Assembly (NCBI GenBank): GCA_021234155.1
Contig: JAJEKV010000042.1
Span: forward strand, 172,001-236,000
Origin: Isoetes taiwanensis
Taxonomy: Eukaryota > Streptophyta > Lycopodiopsida > Isoetales > Isoetaceae
Length of the DNA stretch: 64,000 bases
Direction of reading: 5' to 3'
The notes under the pieces: model-generated
Databases searched by the model: none
Told to the model about the DNA's origin: nothing
The model's input: only the letters and a program-made list of their open reading frames with translations
Program-made: the position numbers and the translations under genes
Shown: piece after piece, positions 34,894 through 47,178 of the stretch
Layout of the letters: each line of letters begins with the position of its first letter
Position numbering within the stretch: position 1 is the stretch's first letter

Positions 34894-37529
34894 TGCAGAT
34901 GCAGCCGTCAAAGTAGTACTTGGGATTCCATCTTTCTAATTTCCAAAAAGCATAACACCAATCTTGAAACTTACGATGGTTCCAGCTTCAGACCTAAACC
35001 CACAAGCATCAAACCTTCATCCCATGGATAACCAGCTAGACCTGGCCTGGGAGAAATCGGCAAACAAAAAAACCATGCTCCTGCTAGGGTTTGAGGGAAA
35101 CACAGGCTTGTGACAACCCAGAATGTCAAGATGAATCTGTTGCCTTTTGGGGCTCGATCCAACCACGGTAACTGCTGCAGCAGCAATCGCAGCCATTGCT
35201 AAAGCTTACTTTTCTGCCCTCGCCTTTGCATGCCGACACCGCCGATAAATGCCAACACCGCCGATAAAGAGAGATAAATAAAAAGAGAAACAATGACGGC
35301 AATGAAACAAGGTGGCGGGCAGAGAAATGGAAAGAAGAAGGAAACGGAGGCAGGGAAGAAATGGAAAGGAGGAGGAGAAAGCATTCCATCTCCGTAGCTA
35401 TTTTTGCCGATTTTCTAATTTCCCTGGCCTTAGATTTGCGAAAGTAGAGATCTGACGGTGCAAAATAAGACACATCAGATTTTGGTGAGGTGGAAATTAC
35501 ACGTGGATAGGCTAGAATTGCAAGAAAGGCTGTAGGCCCGGTAGGGCTGGTGTGCTAAAAATCCCGTGGATAATATTGCCACCAGTTCCAAGGCATACAA
35601 GTGCAAATATAATAATGCAAAGAGCCAACTCTTAAGAGCTTGCACTTCCTTATTGAATAATTTGAAGGTTCCACGATCTTTTGAGACAATTTTTTTTGTA
35701 ATCGGCAGGGCAACAACAAGGGTATAAAATAGTAAGAAAAGCATAGAGATAAAAAATAATATGGCAAGGAGAATAATAATGAAAGTAAAAAGACAATGGG
35801 AATGATGGTGTAAGTAGCTAAATTTCAAAAGGATGGATCATAGAAAATAGCAACATTGTTGAAATGAATAGTGGACAAAATCGCAAAGCTAAGAACTTAC
35901 AAAACAAGGGTTGTGGGGTGGAAAGCAAAAATGATGGTGAATAGCCCCAAAGGTTATGCATGAGAAAATAAGAAAATGGTCTCGACAAAAGTATTGAAGG
36001 AGTGAATTCATGGCAAAATGGTGAACACGGGATAAAAATACGGTATGGGTGTAGGGATGGAAATAATGGCTAGAGGACTATGGTGTGTAGCAAGGGACAA
36101 GTTCAAGAATGAATAGGGAATGGAAATAAAAGGAGCATAGTGATGCTTAAATTTGAGATACCATGACAAGAGGTCTTCCAAACTTCAACGTAGTGACTTT
36201 TAAACAAAGCTTCTACAAAGCAATTAAATGGGAGGAAGATTTAGAATGAGTGGTCAACTCTTCTATTAATTCAAAATTTAAAGGGACCATCATAATTATT
36301 ATCTTTTATAGAACCTACAGTTCCATAGGGTTCATAAAATCAAAAGGTTAATTATTAGGTATAAACTTATATAATCCTGCTTCGTTGGTGCCTTGGAATA
36401 TTCGTGTCACCAAGGCACCAATCCCAGCCGTCCCTTTCGCAAGATGCTCTTGGTCGTCCTCGCTACGCCATTTTTTCCGTTGCAAGCAATCCATAGGATT
36501 TCTTCCTCGGCAAGTAAGCCATATCCGCTTAGTTGCTCCATCGTTCAATCAAACTACAAAAATGCGAGCTTCAGCTATGGTGTTGCAGCTGGAGCGATGG
36601 AGATTCGCTGACAGTAGGTTTGAATTGCAGCTGCCGACGAGTTCTAATCTACATAATCAGAGAACAACATCTTTGCCGACAAGCTATGGCGAGCAGGTCC
36701 AAAAATCTATGGCAAGCTATGGAGGGCAGTTGCTTGCAAGATTAAGAGCGAGAACTGTGGCGATGACAAGACAAACTTGGTAGTTTCTTTAGCCTTCCTT
36801 TTCCTCCCTTTTTTTTAAATCATCATGACATTCACTGGGGACTTACATTTACTTTGGCTTTACATGCAAGTAGATGCTTCAGCGCTAAATCAGTAGCATA
36901 CTAGCTTCCTTTTTTCTCCCTTGGCAGATAGGTGCTCACACTGGCTTCATGCAGGTAATCCCATCACTACCTCCCATTTCAAGAGTTTTGTCATCTTGTG
37001 TGATGTACGCAATTGCAAAATCAAAGATAATTGATGCTCCAAATCTTTCTTTCCTTTCCTCATTTAATTACGTTCCTGAATTATCTAAAATAGCTATTGT
37101 GGTAAGAGAGAAAATCCTTTGTGAGACACCCCTTTAGGAGTTAGAGACTTTGATATTATTTGTGTCTGCTTTCGTGGATAAGTCATTGCAAAATGGAGCA
37201 GCATAATTATATTAGCAAATCCAAATACAATAGAACTATATTTAGGCCATTTGAAACTACAAACTAAACCAACGGATGTTTGCATTATACTCAAAAACAT
37301 CATGGAGAGTATCATTCTGGATATAGATAGCAGTCTGGTTAGGCATACAGAAACTTCGGGTTTCTACCAGATTGATTCTTGGAGAAATGAATGAGCCATT
37401 TGTTTACCCTAAACAAGTGGAACATGTTTTCTTTTTTGAAAACCCTATTAACCCGACGTAGTGGATTGTAGTTCATGGTATACCCAGGTGCAAATGTCTC
37501 ATTGATGCTACTACATTAGAGCCCAACAA
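34894..37529. other. CACTA interior, unassigned
   Basis: This holds the presumed upstream region of the carrier piece (including a duplicated CACCGCCGATAAA near 35240-35275) and frames without recognised domains, such as 36385-36783 and 36949-37137 on the plus strand. No transposase motif was seen. Confidence 0.4.
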
Positions 37530-38290
37530 TGATGACCAAAAAGATGATTGATGATAATATCTTGACTTTTCGATTAACTTTTTTATCAACTTGTCACTTC
37601 AAAGTCAGTTTATTGGCATTTTTTTGTCATCCTATTGTAATTTCAAAGTCAGTTTATTGGCACTTTTTTATCATCCTATTGTCACTTCAAAGTCAACTTA
37701 TTGTCACTGTATTGACATTTTGAAATCAACTTATTGTCACTTTATAGTCATGCTTTTCGTCATCTTGTTCTCTCCCTTTTGTTTAGATTTGAGGCAGTCT
37801 ATTGACGCACGATTGACACATTTGTGCCATTTTCTCTCCCACTTCTAAGTCAAAGTTATGACATTTTATTGTCATACTATGGTCAAATTTATATCATTTC
37901 TTTGTCATTACTCTTGTCATTATACAGTCAGTCTGTTGACACCTTTTTGACACATGGTTTTGTCAAAACTATTTCAGTCTATTGTCAGAGCTGTGTCATT
38001 TGTTGCCACATTATAGTCAGATTTATATCATTTGTTTGTTATCTTTTTTGTCAGTATTAAGTCAATCTATTGTCATATTTTTGACACATAGTTTTGTCAA
38101 AACCATATCATTCTATTGTCACATTATAGTCACATTTCCATCATCTTTTTGTCACTTTTTTTTGTCACTAGTGCGTCACACTATCGTCACATTCATTGTC
38201 ATTTGGATTACACTATTTTTGTCATTGTTATTGTCATTTTCGTATCAGGTTTTTGACACATTATTTTAGTGACAAAAAAAGTGACAATAA
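37530..38290. repeat. CACTA right subterminal repeats
   Basis: Repeated TTATTGTCAC, TTTTTGACACAT and TCAAAGTCAGTTTATTG motifs mirror the left subterminal region in inverse orientation. The plus-strand ORFs across it (37529-38269, rich in HFLSHF / CHIIVTF) are artefacts. Confidence 0.85.
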
Positions 38291-38310
38291 ATCACTGTTC
38301 TCTTGTAGTG

Positions 38311-38313
38311 ATA
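38311..38313. other. Right ATA target duplication of the CACTA element
   Basis: ATA directly follows the right terminus CTTGTAGTG and is continued by CTAGTCATAG, as at the uninterrupted sites. Confidence 0.95.
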
Positions 38314-39733
38314 CTAGTCATAGTTTCCCTCGTGTGTGTCATAGCACATTAAGGGCATTTTCTAAAGTGCATTAGAGTGCTGATCTTTTTGCATAAATAA
38401 TTGCAGTTACCCACTACTAATGGGTTTTGTCTAGAGTGATTTGCAGGTTCTTTTGAGACTAAAGGAAAGTAAATTAATGGATATACTGGTCTAGATATGA
38501 TTTGATAAAATTTGCAGCTGATAGGATATGTGTAAATACATGTATTCCAGCACATGAAAAGTCTAGATCTGATGTTTTTCTTATCTAGCAGTCTATATGA
38601 TATCTGAACAGGTTTTCCAGTAAAGAAAGAGTTAGATCATGAATATAATAGCATCTGCAAGTTGTAAGCAGTAAATTATAAATATCTATTTTGCGTTTCT
38701 GTTAACAGGCAAGGTGAAGGGCGAAGAGCCCAAGGAATCTAAGCTTACCTGCTAGTGCTTAGGGCTTTACCCTGATTAAGGCTAACAGTCCTCTGGTTTA
38801 CTGCAGGTAACGGGATTCCTTGCTCCCTGGTTGTTTTCACATATTGTTCTATTTCATTTAGTGTGGAAGCTGATTCCATGACAAGATTGAACGTCAAGAC
38901 AAAAGGATATAAAAACAGGATGTATTCTAAGACTTCTTGAATGTAATGTGAGCCGATTTTATTTGGAAATAGTAGAACAATTTGACTTGGCTAACCTTAG
39001 GCATTGGATCGTTTGGTCTTACAGATTTTGTATAAACATTTGGATAATTTATGATATGGCATGGATTTGATTCCTTCTTGTATCTTTTGGATTTTCTACT
39101 TGTAACCAGGTTGAGGCTTAGGTTGGCATGCACCTGTTCCAATCTAAGGCTGCTAATTGTACCTGAAAATGGTCTTTGAAAAAGTCCATTGAATGGTAAA
39201 AAGTCCGCTTAAAATGGATTTAAAGGTTTTTTTGCTTTTACTCAGTTCTCTAGTTATACTAGAGACCTTAATCCCGCTACCTTCATATTTCGTGTAATCA
39301 TTGTTTTATTAACGATATTGATCTTTGTATAGACTCGTAATGAGGATTTTGACACAAACAATCAGTGGATAAAGGAGCTAGTTTATCTCAAATACAACGA
39401 GAGCAACACTTATGGCCTCTCTTTTGCAGGCAGACTAAAAGGTACATTCTTTTGTCATTTTCAAAAGAAAACAATTCAAGTGATAAGAGTAAGTTATTGG
39501 ATTGTAGACCATGCTTGGGTTTTTGGATATAAGTTTTACCAAGCATGGTTGTAAATAATAAAAACGGATATATAACCTTTTTTGCCATTGGGCTACTAGA
39601 GTATACAATTATAGGAGGGGTAGGGCCTTGTTGGTGCAACAAGGTCCTACTCTCCTTGTTGTCACCAATTTCAATGAAAAGCAAAACTGGTTTAAACACC
39701 ACAAGGCCCCCTAACCTACGGAAGGAGGAAGGG

Positions 39734-42517
39734 TTTTTTATTATAAAGAATGATTTTCTCTTGGGTGCATGTCCCTAGTGATTCGGTGGTTGTAGGGATC
39801 TAGGGCAATTTGGCTTCATCAATGTAAGATGTTCCATGCGGATTGCTCAGACAAATGTACTTTATGGCCCATGGTTGCATTTAAAGTGGAAAATGGTATG
39901 GGGCTTGCCAAAAAAGGCAGGACACTGTTGGAAATAAAGTTATGATGTAGTTTACATGGTTTTCAATTTGTATAAATCGTTTTTAGCAATTCTTTTGTGT
40001 GATCAATGCTTTGAATATTATATCTGGCGTTCCTAAAGAAAATGTGAAGGACTGTGCTCTCTGGCCATATTAATTTTGATGGCATGATAATTTTGCAACA
40101 GTGGTTGGAGTTCTCCCGAAAGATACATTTGTATACATGGGTAAAGAAAAATACATCTGGTGAAACTTGTACAGGAAAAAGCCCTAATCACTGTTGAACT
40201 AGGGTTTTGTTGAACTAGGGTTTCGTGAGCTGACTTCATGACTTGGTGGACACGAAAAGTGGCGTAGTGAGCCGAATGCAAAGCAGGTCTCCACATCATT
40301 GGGAGTAATCCGGCACTTTGGCATGAGAACTGGATTTACACATACAGACGGCAGTCTGTTCCCATGTAGAAATTCAATCCATGGAATGGCATGGGCTGAG
40401 TGTTGTTTCGGCTATGCTCTTTTGTCACTGAAGATTGATGGCTACATGCCCATGGTAACGGATTAAGGAAGATACCATGTCTGCGAAGAAGAAAAATTAT
40501 TTTAAAATAGTGGTGACTCTTGGTAGGAAACTAGATTCAGAAATTGCCAAGGCAGAAACATGTTGTGGTTACTTGTGTTGATAATAATGTGCAAATTACA
40601 GATCCAGACTCTTACTGCACAAGGTGAAACTAAAAAAGCTGGATCTAAGGTGGATCTGAATGAAGGGAAGCAGAATATTACATCTACTCGCTCTGTTAAG
40701 ATTACAAGCATTGCTGCTCAAGATAATGCCATGCAAAATCGATCATATCAGGTTTGAATGTTGCATATTTTGCATTCATTAAAATTTTGAGGATTAGACC
40801 ATTTATGAGAGGGAAAACAAATGCAAAAGTTGCAGATAATGGTAACACTTAAGATCTGATCGTCATACCTATGTTTATCTTGTATTCTTATAGATTGTTG
40901 TTGCTTTAAATAAACATGTTCTATGCTTTCCTATTTATAGAAATGATATTGTGTGAACAGATTATCAATATTTGCCAAAATTGAGACAGGATTACATGGC
41001 TTAGAATACTGCGATAATAACAAAAGTTGCAGGACATTCTAGATCAATTCTTCTAAGGATTTTTCCTATTGGAAAAAAAAGCTTCCAGCATGCATACTAG
41101 TCATAGTTTCCCTCGTGTGTGTCATAGCACATTAAGGGCATTTTCTAAAGTGCATTAGAGTGCTGATCTTTTTGCATAAATAATTGCAGTTACCCACTAC
41201 TAATGGGTTTTGTCTAGAGTGATTTGCAGGTTCTTTTGAGACTAAAGGAAAGTAAATTAATGGATATACTGGTCTAGATATGATTTGATAAAATTTGCAG
41301 CTGATAGGATATGTGTAAATACATGTATTCCAGCACATGAAAAGTCTAGATCTGATGTTTTTCTTATCCAGCAGTCTATATGATATCTGAACAGGTTTTC
41401 CAGTAAAGAAAGAGTTAGATCATTAATATAATAGCATCTGCAAGTTGTAAGCAGTAAATTATAAATATCTATTTTGCGTTTCTGTTAACAGGCAAGGTGA
41501 AGGGCGAAGAGCCCAAGGAATCTAAGCTTACCGCTAGTGCTTAGGGCTTTACCCCGATTAAGGCTAATTGGTCCTCGTTTTTTCGCAGTAACGGGATTCC
41601 TTGCTCCCCGTTTGTTTTCACATATTGTTCTATTTCATTTAGTGTGGAAGCTGATTCCATGACAAGATTGAACGTCAAGACAAAAGGATATAAAAACAGG
41701 ATGTATTCTAAGACTTCTTGAATGTAATGTGAGCCGATTTTATTTGGAAATAGTAGAACAATTTGACTTGGCTAACCTTAGGCATTGGATCGTTTGGTCT
41801 TACAGATTTTGTATAAACATTTGGATAATTTATGATATGGCATGGATTTGATTCCTTCTTGTATCTTTTGGATTTTCTACTTGTAACCAGGTTGAGGCTT
41901 AGGTTGGCATGCACCTGTTCCAATCTAAGGCTGCTAATTGTACCTGAAAATGGTCTTTGAAAAAGTCCATTGAATGGTAAAAAGTCTGTTTAAAATGGAT
42001 TTAAAGGTTTTTTTTGCTTTACTCAGTTCTCTAGTTATACTAGAGACCTTAATCCTGGCTACCTTCATATTTCAGGTGTAATCATTGTTTTATTAACGAT
42101 ATTGATCTTTGTATAGACTCGTAATGAGGATTTTGACACAAACAATCAGTGGATAAAGGAGCTAGTTTATCTCAAATACAACGAGAGCAACACTTATGGC
42201 CTCTCTTTTGCAGGCAGACTAAAAGGTACATTCTTTTGTCATTTTCAAAAGAAAACAATTCAAGTGATAAGAGTAAGTTATTGGATTGTAGACCATGCTT
42301 GGGTTTTTGGATATAAGTTTTACCAAGCATGGTTGTAAATAATAAAAACGGATATATAACCTTTTTTGCCATTGGGCTACTAGAGTATACAATTATAGGA
42401 GGGGTAGGGCCTTGTTGGTGCAACAAGGTCCTACTCTCCTTGTTGTCACCAATTTCAATGAAAAGCAAAACTGGTTTAAACACCACAAGGCCCCCTAACC
42501 TACGGAAGGAGGAAGGG
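39734..42517. repeat. Tandem array unit 3 (2.78 kb)
   Basis: Complete unit with the ATG of the short frame at 40477 and the empty CACTA site ATA at 41094-41096. It differs from its neighbours mainly at a cluster around 41530-41610, where CTG and CAG triplets are altered. Confidence 0.9.
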
Positions 42518-45131
42518 TTTTTTACTATTCTATTCTATTCTCTTGGGTGCATGTCCCTAGTGATTCGGTGGTTGTAGGGATCTAGGGCAATTTGGCTTCA
42601 TCAATGTAAGATGTTCCATGCGGATTGCTCAGACAAATGTACTTTATGGCCCATGGTTGCATTTAAAGTGGAAAATGGTATGGGGCTTGCCAAAAAAGGC
42701 AGGACACTGTTGGAAATAAAGTTATGATGTAGTTTACATGGTTTTCAATTTGTATAAATCGTTTTTAGCAATTCTTTTGTGTGATCAATGCTTTGAATAT
42801 TATATCTGGCGTTCCTAAAGAAAATGTGAAGGACTGTGCTCTCTGGCCATATTAATTTTGATGGCATGATAATTTTGCAACAGTGGTTGGAGTTCTCCCG
42901 AAAGATGGCAATGATGGTGGTTTCTACATTTGTATACATGGGTAAAGAAAAATACATCTGGTGAAACTTGTACAGGAAAAAGCCCTAATCACTGTTGAAC
43001 TAGGGTTTTGTTGAACTAGGGTTTCGTGAGCTGACTTCATGACTTGGTGGACACGAAAAGTGGCGTAGTGAGCCGAATGCAAAGCAGGTCTCCACATCGT
43101 TGGGAGTAATCCGGCACTTTGGCATGAGAACTGGATTTACACATACAGACGGCAGTCTGTTCCCATGTAGAAATTCAATCCATGGAATGGCATGGGCTGA
43201 GTGTTGTTTCGGCTATGCTCTTTTGTCACTGAAGATTGATGGCTACATGCCCATGGTAACGGATTAAGGAAGATACCATGTCTACGAAGAAGAAAAATTA
43301 TTTTAAAACAGTGGTGGCTCTTGGTAGGAAACTAGATTCAGAAATTGCCAAGGCAGAAACATGTTGTGGTTACTTGTGTTGATAATAATGTGCAAATTAC
43401 AGATCCAGACTCTTACTGCACAAGGTGAAACTAAAAAAGCTGGATCTAAGGTGGATCTGAATGAAGGGAAGCAGAATATTACATCTATTCGCTCTGTCAA
43501 GATTACAAGCATTGCTGCTCAAGATAATGCCATGCAAAATCGATCATATCAGGTTTGAATGTTGCATATTTTGCATTCATTAAAATTTTGAGGATTAGAC
43601 CATTTATGAAAGGGAAAACAAATGCAAAAGTTGCAGATAATGGTAACACTTAAGATCTGATCGTCATACTTATGTTTATCTTGTATTCTTATAGATTGTT
43701 GTTGCTTTAAATAAACATGTTCTATGCTTTCCTATTTATAGGAATGATATTGTGTGAACAGATTATCAATATTTGCCAAAATTGAGACAGGATTACATGG
43801 CTTAGAATACTGCGATAATAACAAAAGTTGCAGGACATTCTAGATCGATTCTTCTAAGGATTTTTCCTATTGGAAAAAAAAGCTTCCAGCATGCATACTA
43901 GTCATAGTTTCCCTCGTGTGTGTCATAGCACATTAAGGGCATTTTCTAAAGTGCATTAGAGTGCTGATCTTTTTGCATAAATAATTGCAGTTACCCACTA
44001 CTAATGGGTTTTGTCTAGAGTGATTTGCAGGTTCTTTTTAGACTAAAGGAAAGTAAATTAATGGATATACTGGTCTAGATATGATTTGATAAAATTTGCA
44101 GCTGATAGGATATGTCTAAATACATGTATTCCAGCACATGAAAAGTCTAGATCTGATGTTTTTCTTATCCAGCAGTCCATATCATATCTGAACAGGTTTT
44201 CCAGTAAAGAAAGAGTTAGATCATGAATATAATAGCATCTGCAAGTTGTAAGCAGTAAATTATAAATATCTATTTTGCGTTTCTGTTAACAAGCAAGGTG
44301 AAGGGCGAAGAGCCCAAGGAATCTAAGCTTACCTGCTAGTGCTTAGGGCTTTACCCTGATTAAGGCTAACAGTCCTCTGGTTTACTGCAGGTAACGGGAT
44401 TCCTTGCTCCCTGGTTGTTTTCACATATTGTTCTATTTCATTTAGTGTGGAAGCTGATTCCATGACAAGATTGAACGTCAAGACAAAAGGATATAAAAAC
44501 AGGATGTATTCTAAGACTTCTTGAATGTAATGTGAGCCGATTTTATTTGGAAATAGTAGAACAATTTGACTTGGCTAACCTTAGGCATTGGATCGTTTGG
44601 TCTTACAGATTTTGTATAAACATTTGGATAATTTATGATATGGCATGGATTTGATTCCTTCTTGTATCTTTTGGATTTTCTATTTGTAACCAGGTTGAGG
44701 CTTAGGTTGGCATGCACCTGTTCCAATCTAAGGCTGCTAATTGTACCTGAAAATGGTCTTTGAAAAAGTCCATTAAATGGTAAAAAGTCTGTTTAAAATG
44801 GATTTAAAGGTTTTTTTTGTTTTACTCAGTTCTCTAGTTATACTAGAGACCTTAATCCTGGCTACCTTCATATTTCAGGTGTAATCATTGTTTTATTAAC
44901 GATATTGATCTTTGTATAGACTCGTAATGAGGATTTTGACACAAACAATCAGTGGATAAAGAAGCTAGTTTATCTCAAATACAACGAGAGCAACACTTAT
45001 AGCCTCTCTTTTGCAGGCAGACTAAAAGGTACATTCTTTTGTCATTTTCAAAAGAAAACAATTCAAGTGATAAGAGTAAGTTATTGGATTGTAGACCATG
45101 CTTGGGTTTTTGGATATAAGTTTTACCAAGC
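42518..45131. repeat. Tandem array unit 4, truncated
   Basis: Begins with a slightly different junction (ACTATTCTATTCTATTC in place of ATTATAAAGAATGATT). It contains the ATG at 43278 and the empty CACTA site ATA at 43895-43897. It stops at about 45131, some 170-200 bases short of a full unit, where it joins block B through a short CAACACCTTCCAGG filler. Confidence 0.9.
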
Positions 45132-45144
45132 AACACCTTCCAGG

Positions 45145-45576
45145 ATTTAGAATTGGACATTTCAAGAATATAACAATTTTAATTTGTAGTGATTTAACAG
45201 ATTCAAATTTAACAATCATGATAATTAAATGAAATATGATGGTTTCATAAGTGATTGACTTAAAACTATTATTAGATTTTAACAATTTACAAACTTTTAC
45301 ACTTTTAAAAACTTTCAGAAACGTTTTAGGTTGAAATTAATTAAATAATATAAATTTATTGTTTTAATAATAACTATTGAATAATTTATTATTGATGAAA
45401 TAAAATATATTGACATTTAATCAATAATAAAATATTCAATTTTTATTAAATATAAACGTAATCATTTAATTAATTTCAATCTAAAACTTTCTTTAAATAT
45501 TTTGAAAAGAATAGCATTTTAATTATACAGAGTTATCTTAGATGAAAATTTAATTCTAAATAGATGAAACCGAGAA
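45145..45576. repeat. Repeat block B, right copy
   Basis: Matches 15164-15712 without the 117-bp insertion at 15350. It continues past the point (45576) where the left copy is cut by an LTR, and so shows the uninterrupted state. Confidence 0.9.
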
Positions 45577-45748
45577 TTAGTTTAGAAAGCAACTTTAAAT
45601 TTTAGTAAGTATCATATTTTTTATCTAAAGATAAACAGAACAAATTATTAAAATCAATAAGAGCTAAAAAAACATATAATATTATCATGGCATCCTTGAA
45701 GTACATTTATTAGATTTGAATAAGTCCAAATTTTATTGAATATGTCAT
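45577..45748. other. AT-rich spacer
   Basis: Sequence between block B and the RING-gene block; no feature was recognised. Confidence 0.5.
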
Positions 45749-46324
45749 CCAGGGTACAAAAATTCAATTTCAACGAAACAGAAGCATAATCCGACCATGA
45801 TTGATGTAATCCGATTATGAAAAAGTGAACAACAATTAAACAAAGGCATTAATAGGGATGTTTTATTCACTGTTATATAAGCTCAAGATAACAAAAACAA
45901 AATTCAAAGCTAACGATGCCTGCTTCCAACTTTTTTCATGTCTTGGGTCATAATGCCAAGCTTTTGTTTGTATCCAGAAAAAGTTTGATCCGTTGGTTAG
46001 AAAGTTATGAGATCAATATTGAAGTGGTGGATCAAGATTTTTGCGATTGTAACAACGAAAGGATTTTTATTCCACAAATTCTTTGTTTTACAAAGCACCA
46101 AATCCAGAATTCGTGTGACAAACTCAACAGTTTGATAAGTGAAAATACCATGGGCCGAACTCTTCTAACATGCTATTCTTTGGAATAGATCATGATTGCC
46201 TATTTGGTGGATGTGTTCTTGTGGCTAAAAGGCTGGCCGAAGTGATTTCTGTTTACAACCGTGATGATTTGGATGATGAGGAAAAATGCTTTATTTGTCA
46301 AGAGGAATACGTGCAGGAAGATGA
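45749..46324 (+). repeat. Duplicated block C (RING gene promoter and 5' part)
   Basis: Matches 8422-9007 with few substitutions and a 10-nt deletion after 46179. It covers the upstream region, TATA box and coding sequence as far as the RING domain start. Confidence 0.9.
45874..45881 (+). promoter_or_regulatory. TATA box of RING gene copy 2
   Basis: TATATAAG lies 35-42 bases before ATG 45916, as in copy 1. Confidence 0.5.
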
Positions 46325-46607
46325 GGATCGAGGTGATATTGTGGGACTCGATGCGTGTGGGCATCACTGCCACGGGAGTTGTTTGTATAACTGGGTTAGA
46401 TCTGTGGGGGCAGTCCCTTATAATCAGTCGGAGGGGAGAGCTTTGGATTGCTTTATGTGCTTGCAAGAACAAGATGATGAAGGTCTTGAAGCTGAAATCT
46501 TGCAGGATCACACAATACTCGCGGCGCATATTGGTTGTCTTATGGAATGGATCGAAGCCAATAGAAGTCACTATAAGTGCGCCATGTGTGGCGCAAAGTG
46601 GTATTAA
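45916..46607 (+). pseudogene. RING-H2 protein gene, copy 2, full length with a frameshift
   Basis: The first frame (45916-46188) encodes MPASNFFHVLGHN... and is broken by a 10-nt deletion after 46179. The coding sequence resumes in another frame to the stop at 46607. The second part carries a complete RING-H2 pattern: CFIC, then CGHHCHGSC (C-x-H-x2-H-x2-C), then CFMC, and ends with an extra CAMC close to the C-terminus. Such proteins usually act as E3 ubiquitin ligases that recruit an E2 through the zinc-bound domain. Total coding length would be about 230 residues, without introns. The intact second frame could still be translated from ATG 46170 as a 145-residue RING protein. Copy 1 lacks the deletion but is truncated. 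Confidence 0.8.
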
Positions 46608-46640
46608 CTTAGAGATTTGTTTGGTCAAGGGAAAGTTATT

Positions 46641-46764
46641 TGATATTTTAGAAAGTTTTAATTTAGGTTCATTTGTTTTGCGGACCTATTTATTCATTTT
46701 GATATTTTAGAAAGTTTTAATTTAGGTTCATTTGTTTTGCGGACCTATTACCTATTTATTCATT
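46641..46764 (+). repeat. 62-bp tandem duplication downstream of RING gene
   Basis: GATATTTTAGAAAGTTTTAA followed by TTTAGGTTCATTTG and TTGCGGACCTATT occurs twice in a row, ending at TTTATTCATT. Confidence 0.85.
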
Positions 46765-47178
46765 CCTTTATGGGGTTTTTTTGCATCTTCTATTCTTTTT
46801 TTGTTTGTTGAAGGACGTCAGATTTTATTCAATCAAAGAGTCAAATACAAGTATAAATGCAGAGACAGGGATAAAATCTCAGCGGATAAGCGGAGACCCA
46901 CCGAGTGAAGCAACCTGCCTAAGAGTGCACATCCAAAAACTCCTCAAAAATCAAACGCCTCTTGCGAGGGGCAAGTGAAGAACAATGATACGACTTTACA
47001 ATGTAACCTTGAGCTTCTTGGAGAACACGATTATCTGCCACATCCAGACCTTTGAAGATTACCAATCTTCGTCTTTTCCAGATAGTCCAAAGCAACCATC
47101 CTGCTGCTAGGTGAAAAGCCTGGCCTTGTAACTCTGTCCAGGTACTTGGGTAAATTGCCAAAAGCAGTTGTTGACTTG

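Larger units (their letters stand above)
26467..38310. mobile_element. CACTA (En/Spm-type) element, 11,844 bp, gene-carrying and non-autonomous
   Basis: The termini are CACTACAAGAGAA...TTTATTGTCA (left, 26467) and its inverted counterpart ending TTCTCTTGTAGTG (right, 38310), flanked by a 3-bp ATA duplication. Both subterminal regions (about 26490-27135 and 37530-38290) are packed with TTTTTGTCAC / TTGACACCTA-type repeats in both directions, as in CACTA elements, where they bind transposase. The three sister array units without the element prove the insertion. I see no transposase (TNP2-like) frame. The interior carries spliced pieces of an SFR2 gene, an ankyrin-repeat gene and a mitochondrial carrier, all on the minus strand. 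It would move only with transposase supplied in trans. Confidence 0.95.
25102..39733. repeat. Tandem array unit 2, split by the CACTA element
   Basis: Array sequence occupies 25102-26466 and 38314-39733, after the 3-bp target duplication. Without the insertion the unit would be 2,785 bp. The exon-like ATG is at 25847. It shares with unit 3 the absence of a 19-bp segment (about AATGATGGTGGTTTCT) that is present in units 1 and 4. Confidence 0.9.

Noticed and set aside
37529-38269. Hydrophobic ORFs suggesting membrane proteins
   Set aside because: Same artefact from the right subterminal repeats.
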